Assembly: GCF_019175385.1 (NCBI RefSeq)
Contig: NC_083338.1
Location: 68,208,712 to 68,272,711, forward strand
Length of the DNA: 64,000 nt
DNA from: Lycium barbarum
Lineage: Eukaryota > Streptophyta > Magnoliopsida > Solanales > Solanaceae
Reading direction: 5' to 3'
Both the position numbers and the translations under genes were made by a program. Position 1 is the stretch's first letter. Each line of letters starts with the position of its first letter. Under the pieces are notes generated by a model. The model had not been told where the DNA came from and did not search any database. It saw nothing but the letters and a program-made list of their open reading frames with translations. Positions 35,970 through 48,326 of this stretch are shown here, piece after piece.

Positions 35970-36869
35970 TATAAATGAATTCATTTGAAAGACTAAGACA
36001 AGTATATGTCGATGAATCTAATGATTGTGTGAATTCTTGTGAATGTAGACTAGCAAGTTTGGACGAGTAAGCGTAGCTAATTGGACGTGGGACAGGTATG
36101 TAAGGCTTACCCTTTCTTTCTTTGGCATGTCCTGGAGCCAAATAAGATATGATATGCATCTTGGGGTTACTCTATTCTGTGATTCCGAGTTTGTTTATGA
36201 TTCGTATTCACCTTTTTGATATGTATCTAAGATTTCCGAGGCTCTATCTGATATGTTTCCGAGTCTGTCTATGATTCTTATTCACTTCTGACATGAGTAC
36301 GTTTGATATAGTTGAACTTATTGTATGGTTGAACAACGAGATGAGCATAAAGAGTTTGTTTCTTAAAAAAGTTCTGTAAGTTTTAATGTCCCTAACTTTC
36401 GAAAAAGATCTCGGATTTGCTTTGAAACGTTCGTAAAAGTTCTGTATGTTTCCGAATGGCATTCGAAAGATAATTGATATGACTAAAGTTTTGATTTTCA
36501 AATGATAGTATGTTTGATTATTCCGTCGAGTCTTTGATACATTTTGATACGTACGCATGGTTCCAGAAGCCCTATTGGATTTGATCCATAACGATATTCG
36601 AGAAGTACCTAACATGATTGTTGCTCTGATTTTCCAAAAATGACTTCTGAAACGTTCGTAGAAGGTTCTGTACTTCAAACGCTCATAACTTCCTTATACT
36701 AAGTCGGATTGACCCGAAACTTGTTTCTGAGCCTTCAGATGTCGATAAGTGTATGTATCTATCGGGTCTTGAATTATGTGCATGTGGTTCCGCACTATTC
36801 TGTTCGTGCAAGCCTCAGTATGTCTTTCACTGCGCCCCGGGCAAGGTTCTGTTATCGTGCGTCTTCCTC

Positions 36870-37410
36870 TACATTGTTCACCGCGTCCCTCTCCCTTGCG
36901 GGTCGGGTTCTGTTATATGTACATCTGTTATGATGATATGGGGATGGCGGCCAGGATGGCATGTGATGATTCTGTTCACCGCGTCTCGCAATAGAGGTCC
37001 GTGATCTGTTACATGCATATATGATATATGATTTTGGCATATGATGATTCTGTTCACCGCGTCCCTTATTAGAGGGCCGGGATCTGTTACATGATTCTGT
37101 TCACCGCGTCCCTCACGAGAGGGCCGGGATCTGTTATATGCATATATACGACATATGATTCTGACATGCATGATTTGTGTTTGGAAAGTAAGCATTTTCG
37201 CATTCTGTACCTTCTGTACTTCTTCTGACATATGGTATCGGCATACATGATCTGTGTCTGGAAAACAAACATTCTGACATTCTGGATCCGTACTTCTTCT
37301 GGCACATGACTTCGGCATACATGATCTGTGTCTGGGAAACAAACATTCTGATATTCTGGATCCGCACTTTTTCTGACACCTGACATATGCATACACGATC
37401 TGTGATTGAA
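36870..37410 (+). repeat. Two tandem-repeat fields in D2 3' LTR
   Basis: First field: four units around TGTTCACCGCGTCCC followed by a GAGGGCCGGGATCTGTTA stretch. Second field: three ~80-base units around ATGATCTGTGTCTGGAAA and CATTCTGGATCCG. Confidence 0.8.
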
Positions 37411-37502
37411 AATAAGTACTTTGGTAATCTGGATAATGTACCCACTCTTGTACTATTTGTTTCGATTATAGTTCCGTTTTCTGTATTTCATGCTTTACAT
37501 GC

Positions 37503-37540
37503 TCAGTACATATTCCGTACTGACCCCCTTTCTTCGGGGG
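37503..37540 (+). other. Double hairpin in D2 3' LTR
   Basis: TCAGTAC-(7 nt)-GTACTGA then CCCCC-TTTCTTC-GGGGG, both perfect. Confidence 0.62.
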
Positions 37541-37962
37541 CTGCGTTTCATGCCACACAGGTACACCCAGATGAGTTGAAGCTATTATAGAAGATGTTCC
37601 AGTGGAGATGGCAAGCTCCATTTGCTCCTGGAGTGTTGCCGAGTCAGAGTATATCTGCTATGATTTCTGATTAATGTTAGAGACTTTGCAGACAGAGTCG
37701 TGGGTATAGAATGTAAGTGTTGTAAGCGGATCCATCAGCCGATGTGTCATTCTGTGTTATGCTATAAATTCCATATAATTACATATTTTGTTTGATTTGA
37801 GAACAAAGAAAAAGAGTATTTCTGAAAGCCCTACTATGTATTTCATTTTATTTGACATAAGAGTTCAAAGAGACTATGTGTGTAATAAGAGTCACCGGGT
37901 TCGCTCGGCTCCGAATATGGGGTCGGGTGCCCATCACACCCTAGTAAGGTTAGGGTGTGACA

Positions 37963-38972
37963 ACATGTTATACTATGTATCTATGTTCATGTTATATTAT
38001 ATCTACAAACAGTGTTTCAAGTCATGTTTATGAAATTCATGGGCTTATAAGCCAACTATATCCATGTTCATATTTTTGGGAGTTACACAGATTACCGAGA
38101 AGGCTCAGACAGCCTGAAACTACATTTGTCAGCGTAAGATAAGGATCGCTCTACGCAGTTAATACGATTCCTTCATTCTTTCTCCATTGAGGGATATTGG
38201 ATCCATTCATGTTCATGTTTATGTCTTGTAACCCGTCAAGGTACAGGATGGCTTAACTGGTCGGGCAGAGATCAGACACCACGTACTTACGTGGTGGTTA
38301 CATGTCGGTTATACTAAGGCTCTCCCCCTTAAAATATTTTACTCATGTTGCATACACACACACACACATATATACACTCATGTTCATGTTCAGTTTACAA
38401 ATACAGTTTCAGTTTCAGTTCTACTATTTCATGTGTCATGCTTTAATTCATTCAGTTGCTTTACATATCAGTACAATTCAAGTGTACTAACGTCCTCTTT
38501 ACTTTCCTGGGGGCCTGCATTTCACGATGCAGATTTACAGGATGAAGGATCAGCTCGTTAGGACTCTACACGTATCAGCTATGGGTGAGCCCCATCTCAT
38601 TCGGGGTTTTATCTTATTTATGTTATTTTAGTTATACAGTAAAGTTATGCCGGGGGCCTTTTCCTGGTAAACAGTTTAGCAGTTAGACTTATGTCAGAGG
38701 TTTCATAGACTAGTCAGTCATGTTATGTCAGATATTCAGAGTCGTATAGCAATCTTTGGCTCAATTTTTGTGACAATCCGTATTCACGTTTTAATCCAGT
38801 ATTTTATTTACTATTATGACATCTCATGTTTATGCAGGCTTATTGTGTTTATGTTATATTCCGCTCATGTTTATGCCCCATGTTGATTCCACAAGCCATG
38901 TGGTTCACTCAGTCACATGCAGTAAGGCACCGAGCGCCATGTTACAGCCATGCCATGGTTCGGGGCGTGATA
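37963..38972 (+). repeat. Element C 3' LTR, right piece
   Basis: Continues C's LTR after D2 and ends GGGGCGTGATA. Contains a CA/TA short repeat (about 38353-38372), a weakened stem-loop near 38468-38490, and the undisturbed B insertion site at 38696-38700. Confidence 0.85.
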
Positions 38973-40763
38973 ACTAAATCTCCTATTTAATATGTGTTTT
39001 GACGAATTGATTTTGGGTTTTCATCACCTTTTGAGATTAGAGTAATTAATGAAATTGAAGACTCATTTGTGGTTAGAATGTGATGATATTAAGGATTGTG
39101 ACTAATTAGACTATGGATAGGGTGAATTTTAGTTCAATTTCCAAATTTTTCCTTAGGGCTCGGGTTTGGTTATTTTGGGGTTATTTTGGGTTCCGGCCTA
39201 AACTACAGTAATATGGGTGTTGTTAGAATCGTGTGACTGCCTAGAATCTTAATTTGATATTATTTATCTTGCATTGTTGATAAATTATCGTTTTGAGCCT
39301 CAGAATTTGAAAAGTGGTTTTTGAGTTGACTTTTGACCCAAATTTCTTCTATAGCTTTATTGGTACCTTTAGAGTCATATGTTAAAGTAGAATTTATGAT
39401 TTCTAGACTTTTCTCATTCTGAGGCACTTCGGAAGGAGAAGGTGCAGGCTTGATTCTTCGTGTCACCCGCTCGGCCTTGAGGTAGGTTACAATCTACTCT
39501 CTTAGACTCAAGTTGGAGTGCATACTTAGTTTATTAATTCTGAAGGGGTATTGGGTGTGATGGGGATCACACCTTAGTGACTGCGATGAGCACTTAGCTG
39601 GGTACCAGTGTATATTGTTAGGTAGTTAGAATGACGGGGAAGCATGTGAAGCCTCTGGCAGGGTTGTGGTGATAAATCCAATTAGGTTAGCTTGATTTCT
39701 AATTATGTGGGCTATGATGGCCATTATTGACCATTACTTGTTTGGTTTGATTGAAAAACTTATCACTTCTTATCTCGCATAACTTTTGAAGTCAATAATT
39801 CGATTCCATGAGTTACCATATGAAACTGTTTGATGATTTATACTCATTCTAGAAAATTCATGAGAATGCCAGACGGTATAAGGACCGGAAAAGGTAAGGA
39901 TATTTTTCTCATAGTCCAACGATATAGCCGGGCGGTATAGTGAGTGTCTCACAGTTCAACGGTAAAGTCGGGCGGTAAAGTGAGGGGTCACAGTCCGAAG
40001 GTAAAGGACCTCAGGCGGTACAGTGACTGGTATATGTACCTTGCGAGTCCCCCATGAGTCATGACTATATGGAATGGCTTATAGCATGTGTGTGCTGGGT
40101 ATTTTATTGGCAATTGCATTGCACTTGGTTTCATCATTCATATACTTCATCACTACTTTGTGTACTATGTGCTTGACTGCTTTATTTGATTCCTTACAAG
40201 ATTTCATGAAAAGATGCAAACTAATAATTGTTAAGGTGTTCCTCTTCTATCATGCTTGATGCTTCTTTAATGTTTATATGTTATTTACGTATTCCTATCA
40301 TTGTCGGTCTATGATTCCTACAGGGTACTAGTATTGTACTCATACTACACTTTTGCACTTTTTTTCTAATGTACAGATACTGATCCTTGTTCCAGCTCAG
40401 GAACTCATGGCTGACTCCGAGGCTTACTTTCGAGACATTCAGGGTGAGCTACATAGTGACTCATGGTCTCTGGACATCTCATCTTTATGAGTCCTTTAGC
40501 TATTTCTTTCGGAGAGTTGTATTTCGTCCTTTGGGACTTATTTTCAGACATTTAGTTCTCTTGTATTCTCTAGACTAGATTTTGGGGTTTGTATCAGATT
40601 TGACTATTCTTTCTGCACTTATCTTATTATATGGCAGTATTGGATTATGATTTAGAAATTGGTTAATCTCTTGTTTCTTATGTAATGTTTTCACAAGCTA
40701 TTTAGGGCTGGTTCGCTTACAGGTGGGTTAGTGTAGGTGCCATCATAGCTCACGAATTGAGTG
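38973..40763 (+). repeat. Element G: partial 5' LTR
   Basis: Non-coding, LTR-like: the end region GTTCGCTTACAGGTGGGTTAGTGTAGGTGCC resembles the last ~60 bases of element E's LTR. A degenerate tandem field lies at about 39870-40030 (core GGGCGGTAAAGTGAG). The canonical LTR end and primer site are missing at about 40763, apparently deleted. The left part of this LTR is cut by element C's insertion. Confidence 0.6.
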
Positions 40764-40821
40764 GTAGAAGTTGTGGTAGGGGAGACCCCGTGGAGCAGCA
40801 CCGACCAGAGGTCGGGCACCA

Positions 40822-42298
40822 ATGGCTGGTCAAACTTGTGCCAGATCACCATCTCCTGAGTGGGAGGTCGAGCATGGGGACGAGCCTATAGAGGAGGAGG
40901 GGCGGGGACCAGCCCAGGCACCTTCTGAGATCATTTCTACTCCAGTTCTACAGGATGCCATGGTGCGCTTTCTGAGCCTACTTGAGGGTTTGACCCAGGC
41001 CGGTGCATTTCAGGTTACACCTCACAATCCAGAGCTGGAGGACAGACTCCTTACCAGTTTTAAACCCCGAAGATACAACCTACTACTGCTATAGATCCTC
41101 CTATTGATGAGATACCAGCACCTGAGTTCACTCCTCACCCAGTCACTGGGCCAGTTGTGACTCGAGATGAGCATAGAATGTTTGGTCAGTTCACCAGGAT
41201 GAAGCCTCCTTGTTTCTATGGTACTCCCGATGAGGATGTGTATGAGTTCGTCGTTAGTTGTCATGAGAGGCTGCATAAATTGGGTATAGTGGAGTCGTAT
41301 AGAGTCGAATATGTTTCTTTTCAGTTGATTAGGCATGCTAAGTTGTGGTGGAGGTCTTACATTGAGTGCCGACCAGCTGGGTCGCCTCCCTTGACTTGGA
41401 CTCGATTTTATCAGATGTTTCTAGAGAAGTATGTTCTCCGTAGCTCGAGAGATAGGAGGAGAGATGATTTTACTAATTTGGGGCATAGAGGGTTATCTAT
41501 GGCATAGTATGGGTCTCAGTTTCACGCTCTAGCCCTTTATGCTGTGTTGTTACTCCACACTGAGGCAAAGAGGGTGAGGATTTTTGTGAAGGGGATGACC
41601 CTTCCGCTCTGATTGGTGACGTTACAGGTAGTAGCTTCTCGGGCTTTATTTCAGACAGTAGTGGATCATGCTAAGGACGCCGAGTAAGTGAGGTGGCAGG
41701 CTCAGAGTAAGGGTGATGATTAGAGGGCATATGAGTTTGGTAGTTAAAGTGGTTCATCCTCTAAGATCGGGGACCACTATGGCAGAGGGTATCAGTATCA
41801 TTCCAATCGCCCTGTTCAGTCCGTGCTTCAACACTCGGCAGGTGGATCTTATGGTTACAGTGAGTTCAGTTCTGGGCAGACTTCTCGAGGTTCCTATTCG
41901 ACGCATTCAAATCGGGGAGGTCATACAGGTTCTTCCGTATCAGTGCAGCAGCCTATGTCGGGCAGAGTTTGTTTCGAGTGTGGTAACCCCGGGCATTTCA
42001 AAAGGGAGTTCCGTAGACTCAGACAAGGTGGAGCCCAACAGGGTTATGGGATTCAGACACCTAGGCCTCCAGCACCGCTAACTAGAGGTGCGAGACATTC
42101 TGGTAGAGGCGGTTCACAACCTGGCAGAGGCAGTCATCAGTCCGATAGGGGAAGTTCTCAGTCAACGATAGGTGGAGCTCACTCTGACCGTGGTGGTCGC
42201 GAGGGTAATTTTTTCGAGGGCGGACAAGGTCATTTCTATGCTTTCCCTAGCAAGCCAGAGACTGAGGCTTCCGACGTAGTTATCACAGGTACCACTTA
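40822..42298 (+). pseudogene. gag: Element G gag remnant
   Basis: Begins at the ATG at 40822 (MAGQTCARSPSPEWEVEHGD...), frameshifts near 41090, and continues through capsid at 41157-41503 (FTRMKPPCFYGTPDEDVYEF, then WWRSYIE). Several stops follow at 41504-41720. At 41823-42298 comes a Gly/Ser/Arg-rich nucleocapsid with CFECGNPGHFKREF, a CX2CX4HX4C knuckle whose last Cys is Phe. This Gag type differs from that of A and C and matches element E's. The structure predicts RNA packaging; this copy could not chelate zinc normally. Confidence 0.85.
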
Positions 42299-43919
42299 GT
42301 TTATGACCGGTCAACTGTGACTTTGTTTGATCCAAGCTCTACTTACTCTTATGTGTCTACTTACTTTGCTTCGGGTCAGGATATATTGTGTGAGTCGCTT
42401 GGTTTTCCTATTACTATTTCTACTCCTATTGGGGATTCTGTGCTGGTAGATCGAGTGTACTGATCTTGCGTGGCTACTTTGATGGGTTACAACACTTAGG
42501 CGGATTTGAAGATTTTAGATATAGTGGATTTCGACATCATCTTAGGCATGGATGGGTTGTCCCCTTATCATGTGATTATGGACTGTCATGCCAAGACGGT
42601 CACGTTAGCAATGCCATGAATCCCCAGGTTATATCGGAGGGGAGATGTTACTTACTCGCCAAAGAAGGTTATATCCTACCTTAGGGCTAGACAGATGTTT
42701 GAGAAGGGGTGTTTGGCTTACTTAGCTTATGTTTGGGATACTACTGCAGACACTCCTCCGCTTGAGTTAGTGCTAGTAGTGAGGGACTTTCCCGAGGTAT
42801 TTCTGACGGACTTACCAGGTGTTCCGCCCGATTGTGATATTGATTTCTGCTTTGACTTGGAGCCGAACAATAAGCCTATTTCTATTCCGCCATATTGGAT
42901 GGCACTCGCAGAGTTAAAGGAGAAATTTCAAGATATATTGAGCAAGGGATTCATCAGACCTAATATTTCACCATGGCGTGCTCTGGTGTTATTTGTGAAA
43001 AAGAAGGATTATGCGTATTTGTATTGATTACTGGGAGTTGAAAAAGATTACCATTAAGACCAAGTACCCCATTCCTTGTATTAATGACTTGTTTGATCAG
43101 CTTCAGGGTACTTTAGTCTATTCTACGATTTATTTGAGATCCAACTATCACCAATTGAAGATTAGGGTGGAGGATATACCTAAGACAGCCTTCAGGACCC
43201 GCTATTGTCTTCATGCGTTTTTGGTTATGTCCTTTGGGCTGACCAATGCCCCAGCAGCCTTTATGGATTTGATGAATGGTTTTTTTAGGTCGTACTTGGA
43301 TTCCTTTGTGATCATTTTCGTCGATGATATTATGATTTACTCCCAGAGTAGAGAGAAGCATGACCAGCATTTGCGGATTGTACTTGGGATTTTGAAGGAG
43401 AAGCAATTATACGCAGAGTTTTTGAAATGTGAGTTCTGGCTTAGTTCTATAGCATTTTGGGACATATGGTGTCCAAGGATGGTATCATGGTGGAACCTAA
43501 GAAGATCGAGGCGGTTCGTGATTGGGTTAGACCTACTTCGATCACCGAGATTCAGAGTTTCATTGGCCTCTCTAGTTATTATGGTCGTTTCGTGGAGGGT
43601 TTCTGTTCTATTGCTTCTCCTTTGACTAGACTGACTCAGAAGAATGTGGTGTTCTAATGGTTGGATGAGTGTGAGGCGAGCTTTCAAAATCTCAAGATTT
43701 TGTTGACTTCAGCCCTAATTTTGACTTTACCTGTTGAGGGAGAGGGTTTTACTACATACTGTGATGCTTCTCGGATCAGGCTTGGGTGTGTGTTGATGCA
43801 AAAAGAAAATTTCATAGCCTAGGCTTCAAGGCGGTTGAAGGTGCACGAGAAGAACTATCCCACACATGACTTTGAGTTGGTGGTGGTGGTCTTTGCTTTG
43901 AAGATTTGGAGACATTATC
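42299..43919 (+). pseudogene. pol: Element G pol remnant, cut in RNase H
   Basis: Decayed protease (about 42330-42620, with a TDY/GDSVLVDR-type region) leads to the linker and RT start (42695-43027). The RT palm (43011-43440) keeps FVDDIMIYS with both catalytic aspartates. A frameshift near 43450 leads to the thumb/connection (43457-43657). RNase H starts at about 43755 (YCDASRIRLGCVLMQ) and reaches WRHYL, where element E's LTR begins at 43920. Stops at 43658 and about 43820. The rest of G's pol should lie beyond the right edge of the window. Confidence 0.88.
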
Positions 43920-44700
43920 TGATAAGATTCCTAGAATTGAAACTGTAAAAATCAAACCCAACCTAAATGCGGAAATAAAAAATAGAAGAATTGGGGTTGA
44001 GAAAGAAAGAAGCTAGAAGCAAGACCAAAAGGATAGTAAATCTATGGGCAAACTTGTATATATGAAACCCAATCCCTCCCAATTGGATTCAAGCCTAAGA
44101 ACTTATACTATTTAAATTCAAAAAAGACTTAATTTGAGATCCACATATGAGCAATCCTATATGAACTCAATTGAAATGATTCATGTAATAACCGGTTCAG
44201 CCGTTACGGTACTTTTCACCTTGTTGACCTTTTTTTGAGCTTCATTACCTTACATTAGACTTGCGGGGATGGGTGATACAATTTTCGAGGTCATCGGGTG
44301 AATATCAGATTCCGTTTTGTGATAATAAGCCTTAAAGACAAAAATGTTTGACCCAAAGTTGACTTTTGGATAAACGGAACTTTTTTAAAAAGTCATCAAT
44401 TTCGAGAGGTCCGGATGATCATTTGTGACTTGCGAGTATGTTCGGTTGGTTTCCCAATGCATTAGAGTGCGTTTTGAGACTTAGGTTGGGAAGTTGGTTT
44501 TGGGGTATTGGGGTTTGTCTTCATCAACGAGACCCCCGTTGGGAAATCTGAGGCCACAGGTGCGTTCGTAGTGCATTTTTATGCGTGTTTCCATGTTTGT
44601 GTTGTATCTGTGGGGCCTCGGGTCATAGTCGAATTTTGGGTTGAGAATGGTAAAAAACAATACTGTTCTGGTGACTGATGTCCATCGCAGCATCACCAGT

Positions 44701-44800
44701 ACCGCTGCAGCGGTATCGCTGTGGAGATGGCCCTGCCGCTATAGCGGTGTAGAGTAATTATGATTGACCGCCGTAGCGGACTGCAGACCGCTGTAGCGGT
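44701..44800. repeat. Cluster of CCGCTRYAGCGG palindromes
   Basis: ACCGCTGCAGCGGT (44701), CCGCTATAGCGG (44736), ACCGCCGTAGCGG (44767) and ACCGCTGTAGCGGT (44787), with a weaker copy at about 44715. Each is a near-perfect or perfect palindrome. Confidence 0.85.
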
Positions 44801-46340
44801 CTACGGGGACTTAAATGCCTTAAATCCTTTTTAAAACCATATCACTCCTCATTCATTACTCTCGGTTCTAGAGCTATGTTTTGAGCAAAACAAGAGATTC
44901 TGAAGAAATTCTTCATTGGGGTAAGTTCATCTAACTATGTTCTTCATTTATGATTCATAATCCACCTTAGAAACTCCATAATTCATGCTAGAGTCTTCCA
45001 ATAACATAAGGATTGAAGAGGGTTTTTGGGGTTTCTTTCTTGAATGAACTTTGGAATACCAAGCCTTGATTTGTTGATGGAATAAGCTTATATTAGTATG
45101 GAATTGATGGGTAATAGCTTTATAAAGATGAATCCTTCATTATTAGTAACCAATTTATGAATCTGAGAGTTATGGTTCATACCAGAAATTGGGAGTTTCA
45201 CTTTAAATATGATTTTCTCTTAATATTGAATTGTTTTAGAAATTGATTGGTGGGTTTTGATCACTTAGACTTGAATTGCATGTATCACTTTCGAATTTCC
45301 TATTTTGCCCTTGTGACCCCGTTTCCCCAAATTCCATAGGCTTAAGTTGACCAAATTAGCATCCTAGCAATATGGGTATTGTTCTTCATAATTTCTAATC
45401 TTGATTACGTTATAAATAGACCTCGAGTATATGGAGGCATTGAGGAAGGGCAAGGCGCTCGCGTGATTTGTTTGGGATTCCTGTTCGACACTCCATGTAG
45501 GTTGTATCTACCTTTTTGGTTAGACTCCGGTTAGAGACTCGAATGTAGTACTAGGGAATTGTTAGAGACATCATGTGAACCTTCGGGTATGAATTTTGGG
45601 ATGGAATTCTTAGGTTGGTACTGTTTTGTGACTTGTGTGTTCTGGCTCGTGGCCTGTAGAATCCCTAGGTTTATGCTTGGCTTCTCTTATGTGAATTGGT
45701 GGTTTCTATGTATTATAGGAGACTGGTTGGAAGGAACAGATTCATATGATACTTGTACTATGATGGCAGTCCTTATATGAATTGACTGGAATTCATATGA
45801 TATTTATAATATTTTCATTTCATGACATACTTTCTCATATCCATAATATATCTGTCTTGGTCTTGATATTGGAAGATGGTGATGATGGAGGTAAGTATGA
45901 TTCATGCGACATTACTACATTTGTGTAGCCATATCTATCCTGTGTGATACAGAGTGGTTAGCAGTGATATTGGATGGAGGACTCATTCTAGGCCGTGTGA
46001 TACGGAATGACGATACATGGACTTAGCGGTCCCCCATGGGTCATGACTGTCGAGAGGTGGACATCGTCCTCCCAGAGCATGTGTGTATTATTTCATTTCT
46101 TTTCATTTGCATACATATTACATGTGCTTATTGTCAGTTTGGTTGATATTGATCTTTGGTGATATTGAGCTATCGGGTGATTATTATGGTTATGTTTGGA
46201 CTTGTTACTATTTGACACATCGTTTGGTAGTTGATTGTACTATTTGGACTTATTGACTTGTATCTGTCTATGAGCAGGATTATCTTTCCATTTCCTTGTT
46301 TGCATGCGCGATCTAACTATTGTCGGCCTATGATGCTTAC

Positions 46341-46362
46341 TCAGTACTGTGTTTTGTACTGA
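46341..46362 (+). other. LTR stem-loop in element E
   Basis: TCAGTAC-(8 nt)-GTACTGA, perfect 7-bp stem. The following C/G hairpin of the D families is absent. Confidence 0.5.
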
Positions 46363-46794
46363 TGCTACCTTCCTGTACTCTTTTTATGAGTGCAGAGTTC
46401 GCTGTTGGAGAGACTTTCACCCCTCGTGATTGATCCCGATGACTGATTCACTAGCATCCAGGGTGAGCACTTGGGAGATCTGTAGCCCGAATGGCTACTC
46501 TTTCATTACTTGTCTTATTTCTATCCTTGAGACAATATTATTCTATGAGACTATGTATTCAGACTTACCATGTATTCAGACTTCATCTATGTAGTAGCTC
46601 TTGTACGACGTAGATCAGATTCATTAGCCATGCATTATTCCGTATTTATTATTATTTATATGTCTGAATAATTTTATATTATTATTCGGAGTTGATTTCA
46701 TTCATTTGTTTGGTGTTGGTTAAGGGGCGTGTTCGCTTACTGAGGTGGGAAATGGTAGGTGCCTGCACTTTCCCTGAGTTGGGGCATAACATGT

Positions 46795-46806
46795 TGGTAT
46801 CAGAGC
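46795..46806 (+). other. Primer binding site of element E
   Basis: TGGTATCAGAGC, perfect, three bases after the LTR. Confidence 0.92.
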
Positions 46807-46821
46807 CCTAGGTTACCTGGT

Positions 46822-48326
46822 CTATGCAGGCACTAGAGGGCGAGGCATAGCGAGAGGCCACGGTCGAGCGCCAAAGGCCATGAAGTCGCACCAGCTAAGG
46901 GTGGATCCCCTGTAGGCTGACAGAGGCGAGCACATTTAGCCTCTCCAGAGCAGCAGCCGGAGGCAGCATTAACAGTCGGGGGTAGTACAGGACTAACTCA
47001 GGTTCCCGCCGATACTGTGTCTGTCCTCATGTTTCAAGATATCATGTCTCGGGTATTTCTTCATCTGGATGGCCAGCATGTTGTAGGGGGAGCCACTACT
47101 CCAGGTCGCAGTTCTCAGACTAGAGTGGGCGTACAAACTCCCGAGTAGGGACAGACTGCTGGTATACATCCCGCTACAGCCATAGCCTCGAGTATTATGC
47201 TGTTCTAATTCCTGAAGGTGCTCCTCGGCCCATTGATGCGCAGACTTTGACTATTGAGTATCAGAATTTAGTTGGGAGGGCTCTGAATATGAAGCCGCCC
47301 AAGTTCTTTGGGTTACATACTGAGGATGCTTATGAGTTCCTTGTGGAGATGCATGAGCATCTCTACAAGATGGGTATAGTTGAGACTCATGGCGTGGAAT
47401 ACGTGTCATTCTAGTTTCGCGGTGACGCGAAGACTTTGTGGAGAGCATTCATTGACAGCAGGCCAGTGGGTGCGCCCCCTCTTTCTTAGAGTCAGTTCCA
47501 TTAGGCCTTCTTGGAGAAGTACATGCCGCGTACTTTGAGGGATGCGCGCAGGGATAAGTTTCTCGATTTGCGAGAGCGTGGGTTGTTTGTTTCTGAATAC
47601 GAGGCTAGATTTCTATTCTTGGCCCGATATGCTTCCTAGATGATTCCCTCAGAGGAGGAGAGAGTCCGTAGATTTGTGAATGGACTTGTGTACCTGATTC
47701 ATATTGCTTGTCTTCTGTTGGTGACCATGGCGTCTTATTTCCAGGCTCTTGTTGATCATGCCATTTGTGTCGAGTCTGCTAAGGCTCGATCTTTGGGAGA
47801 GGTTAGTGAGAAGAAGCCATGTCATTATGGAAGTTTCTGTGGATCCAGTTACAGGAGTAGGGGACAGTCATCCAGGCCCTATTTGTCAGCCCCTAGCCGC
47901 CTTGTCTTGTCAGCACTACAGGTTTCTTCAAGTGGTCCTACTAGACCCAGTGGCTATGGAGCTGGGTAGTTATATGGTGGATCTCACTCCCGTACAGTGG
48001 ACTGTGACGGTCTCTCCAGTTTAACAGCTTCCGTGCATCGACCTCTAGCTCTTAGAGCATGCTATGTGTGTGGCGACCCCAGTCACTTTATGAGAGATTG
48101 TCCCAGGTCAGTGCAGAGTGGGTCCTAACAGGGTTCCAGGTTCCAGACTCCAAGGGCCCCAGCACCTTCTAGTGGCAGAGGTGGTTCATCAGTTAGAGGC
48201 AATGCTCAGTCAGGCCGCGGTGGCTCTTATCAGACTAGAGGTGGTCCGCAGGCTTCTAGAGGTGGTCGTGGTGGCGATATTTGCTATTCCTTTCTGGGTA
48301 GGCCCAAGGCGGAGGCCTCTGATGTT
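46822..48326 (+). pseudogene. gag: Element E gag remnant
   Basis: The N-terminal part is broken by stops but readable (a FQDIMSRVFLHLDGQ stretch near 47030). Capsid at about 47250-47640 carries NMKPPKFFGLHTEDAYEFLV and a YMPRTLRDARRDKF stretch. The following part at 47640-47969 includes VRRFVNGL. The nucleocapsid knuckle CYVCGDPSHFMRDC (about 48063-48104) is a complete CX2CX4HX4C and is followed by Gly/Arg repeats. Stops fall at about 47146, 47412, 47488, 47637 and 48127. The start codon is uncertain. Confidence 0.82.

Larger units (their letters stand above)
31148..37962 (+). mobile_element. D2: LARD with 5S rRNA-derived segment and gutted 5' LTR
   Basis: The 5' LTR is reduced to 546 bases (31148-31693), the internal region is 2877 bases (31694-34570), and the 3' LTR is 3392 bases (34571-37962). 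It is inserted in C's 3' LTR with flanks ACAAG (31143-31147) and ACATG (37963-37967), a duplication with one mismatch. No gag or pol. In the first ~455 bases the LTRs differ at about 14 sites by hand, so D2 looks older than D1 but younger than C. It is related to D1: leader, 5S-like segment and hairpin are shared. Confidence 0.9.
34571..37962 (+). repeat. 3' LTR of D2
   Basis: Starts TGTTATAGCCCG and ends GGGTGTGACA. Promoter-like block at 35908-35969, donor-like GACAGGTATGTAAGG at 36096, two tandem-repeat fields (about 36870-37150 and 37150-37410), double hairpin at 37503-37540, acceptor-like CACACAG ending at 37560. The 100-172-codon open frames between 36700 and 37450 run across these repeats and are not genes. 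Confidence 0.92.
5913..38972 (+). mobile_element. Element C: old Tekay/Del chromovirus, four insertions inside
   Basis: Its own DNA is scattered over 33 kb: 5' LTR remnant (5913-6097 and 10263-10534), leader and gag (10535-10858, 21109-21597, 25654-26361), pol with chromodomain (26362-29790), 3' UTR, and a 2.12 kb 3' LTR (30038-31147 and 37963-38972). The two LTR copies align without any length change over 185 and 272 bases, which fixes the element's extent. By hand the first 185 bases differ at roughly 24 sites, so C is clearly older than the insertions it carries. Its 5' LTR is truncated on the left at 5913. The right flank (ACTAAATC at 38973) belongs to element G's LTR. Confidence 0.85.
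43920..46791 (+). repeat. 5' LTR of element E
   Basis: Starts TGATAAGATTCC, exactly where G's RNase H frame breaks, and ends GGGGCATAACA before the primer site; 2872 bases. Holds a cluster of CCGC/GCGG palindromes (44701-44800), a donor-like GTAAGT at about 44931, a TCAGTAC/GTACTGA stem-loop at 46341-46362, and an acceptor-like GTGCAG near 46396. No coding region. Confidence 0.85.

Noticed and set aside
36870..37410. Possible CRISPR-like regular repeats
   Set aside because: Units are diverged, spacers are not unique sequences, and the context is a plant LTR.
36878..37445. Overlapping open frames of 101-172 codons
   Set aside because: They read across tandem repeats in D2's LTR, in several frames at once, which is typical of repeats rather than coding.
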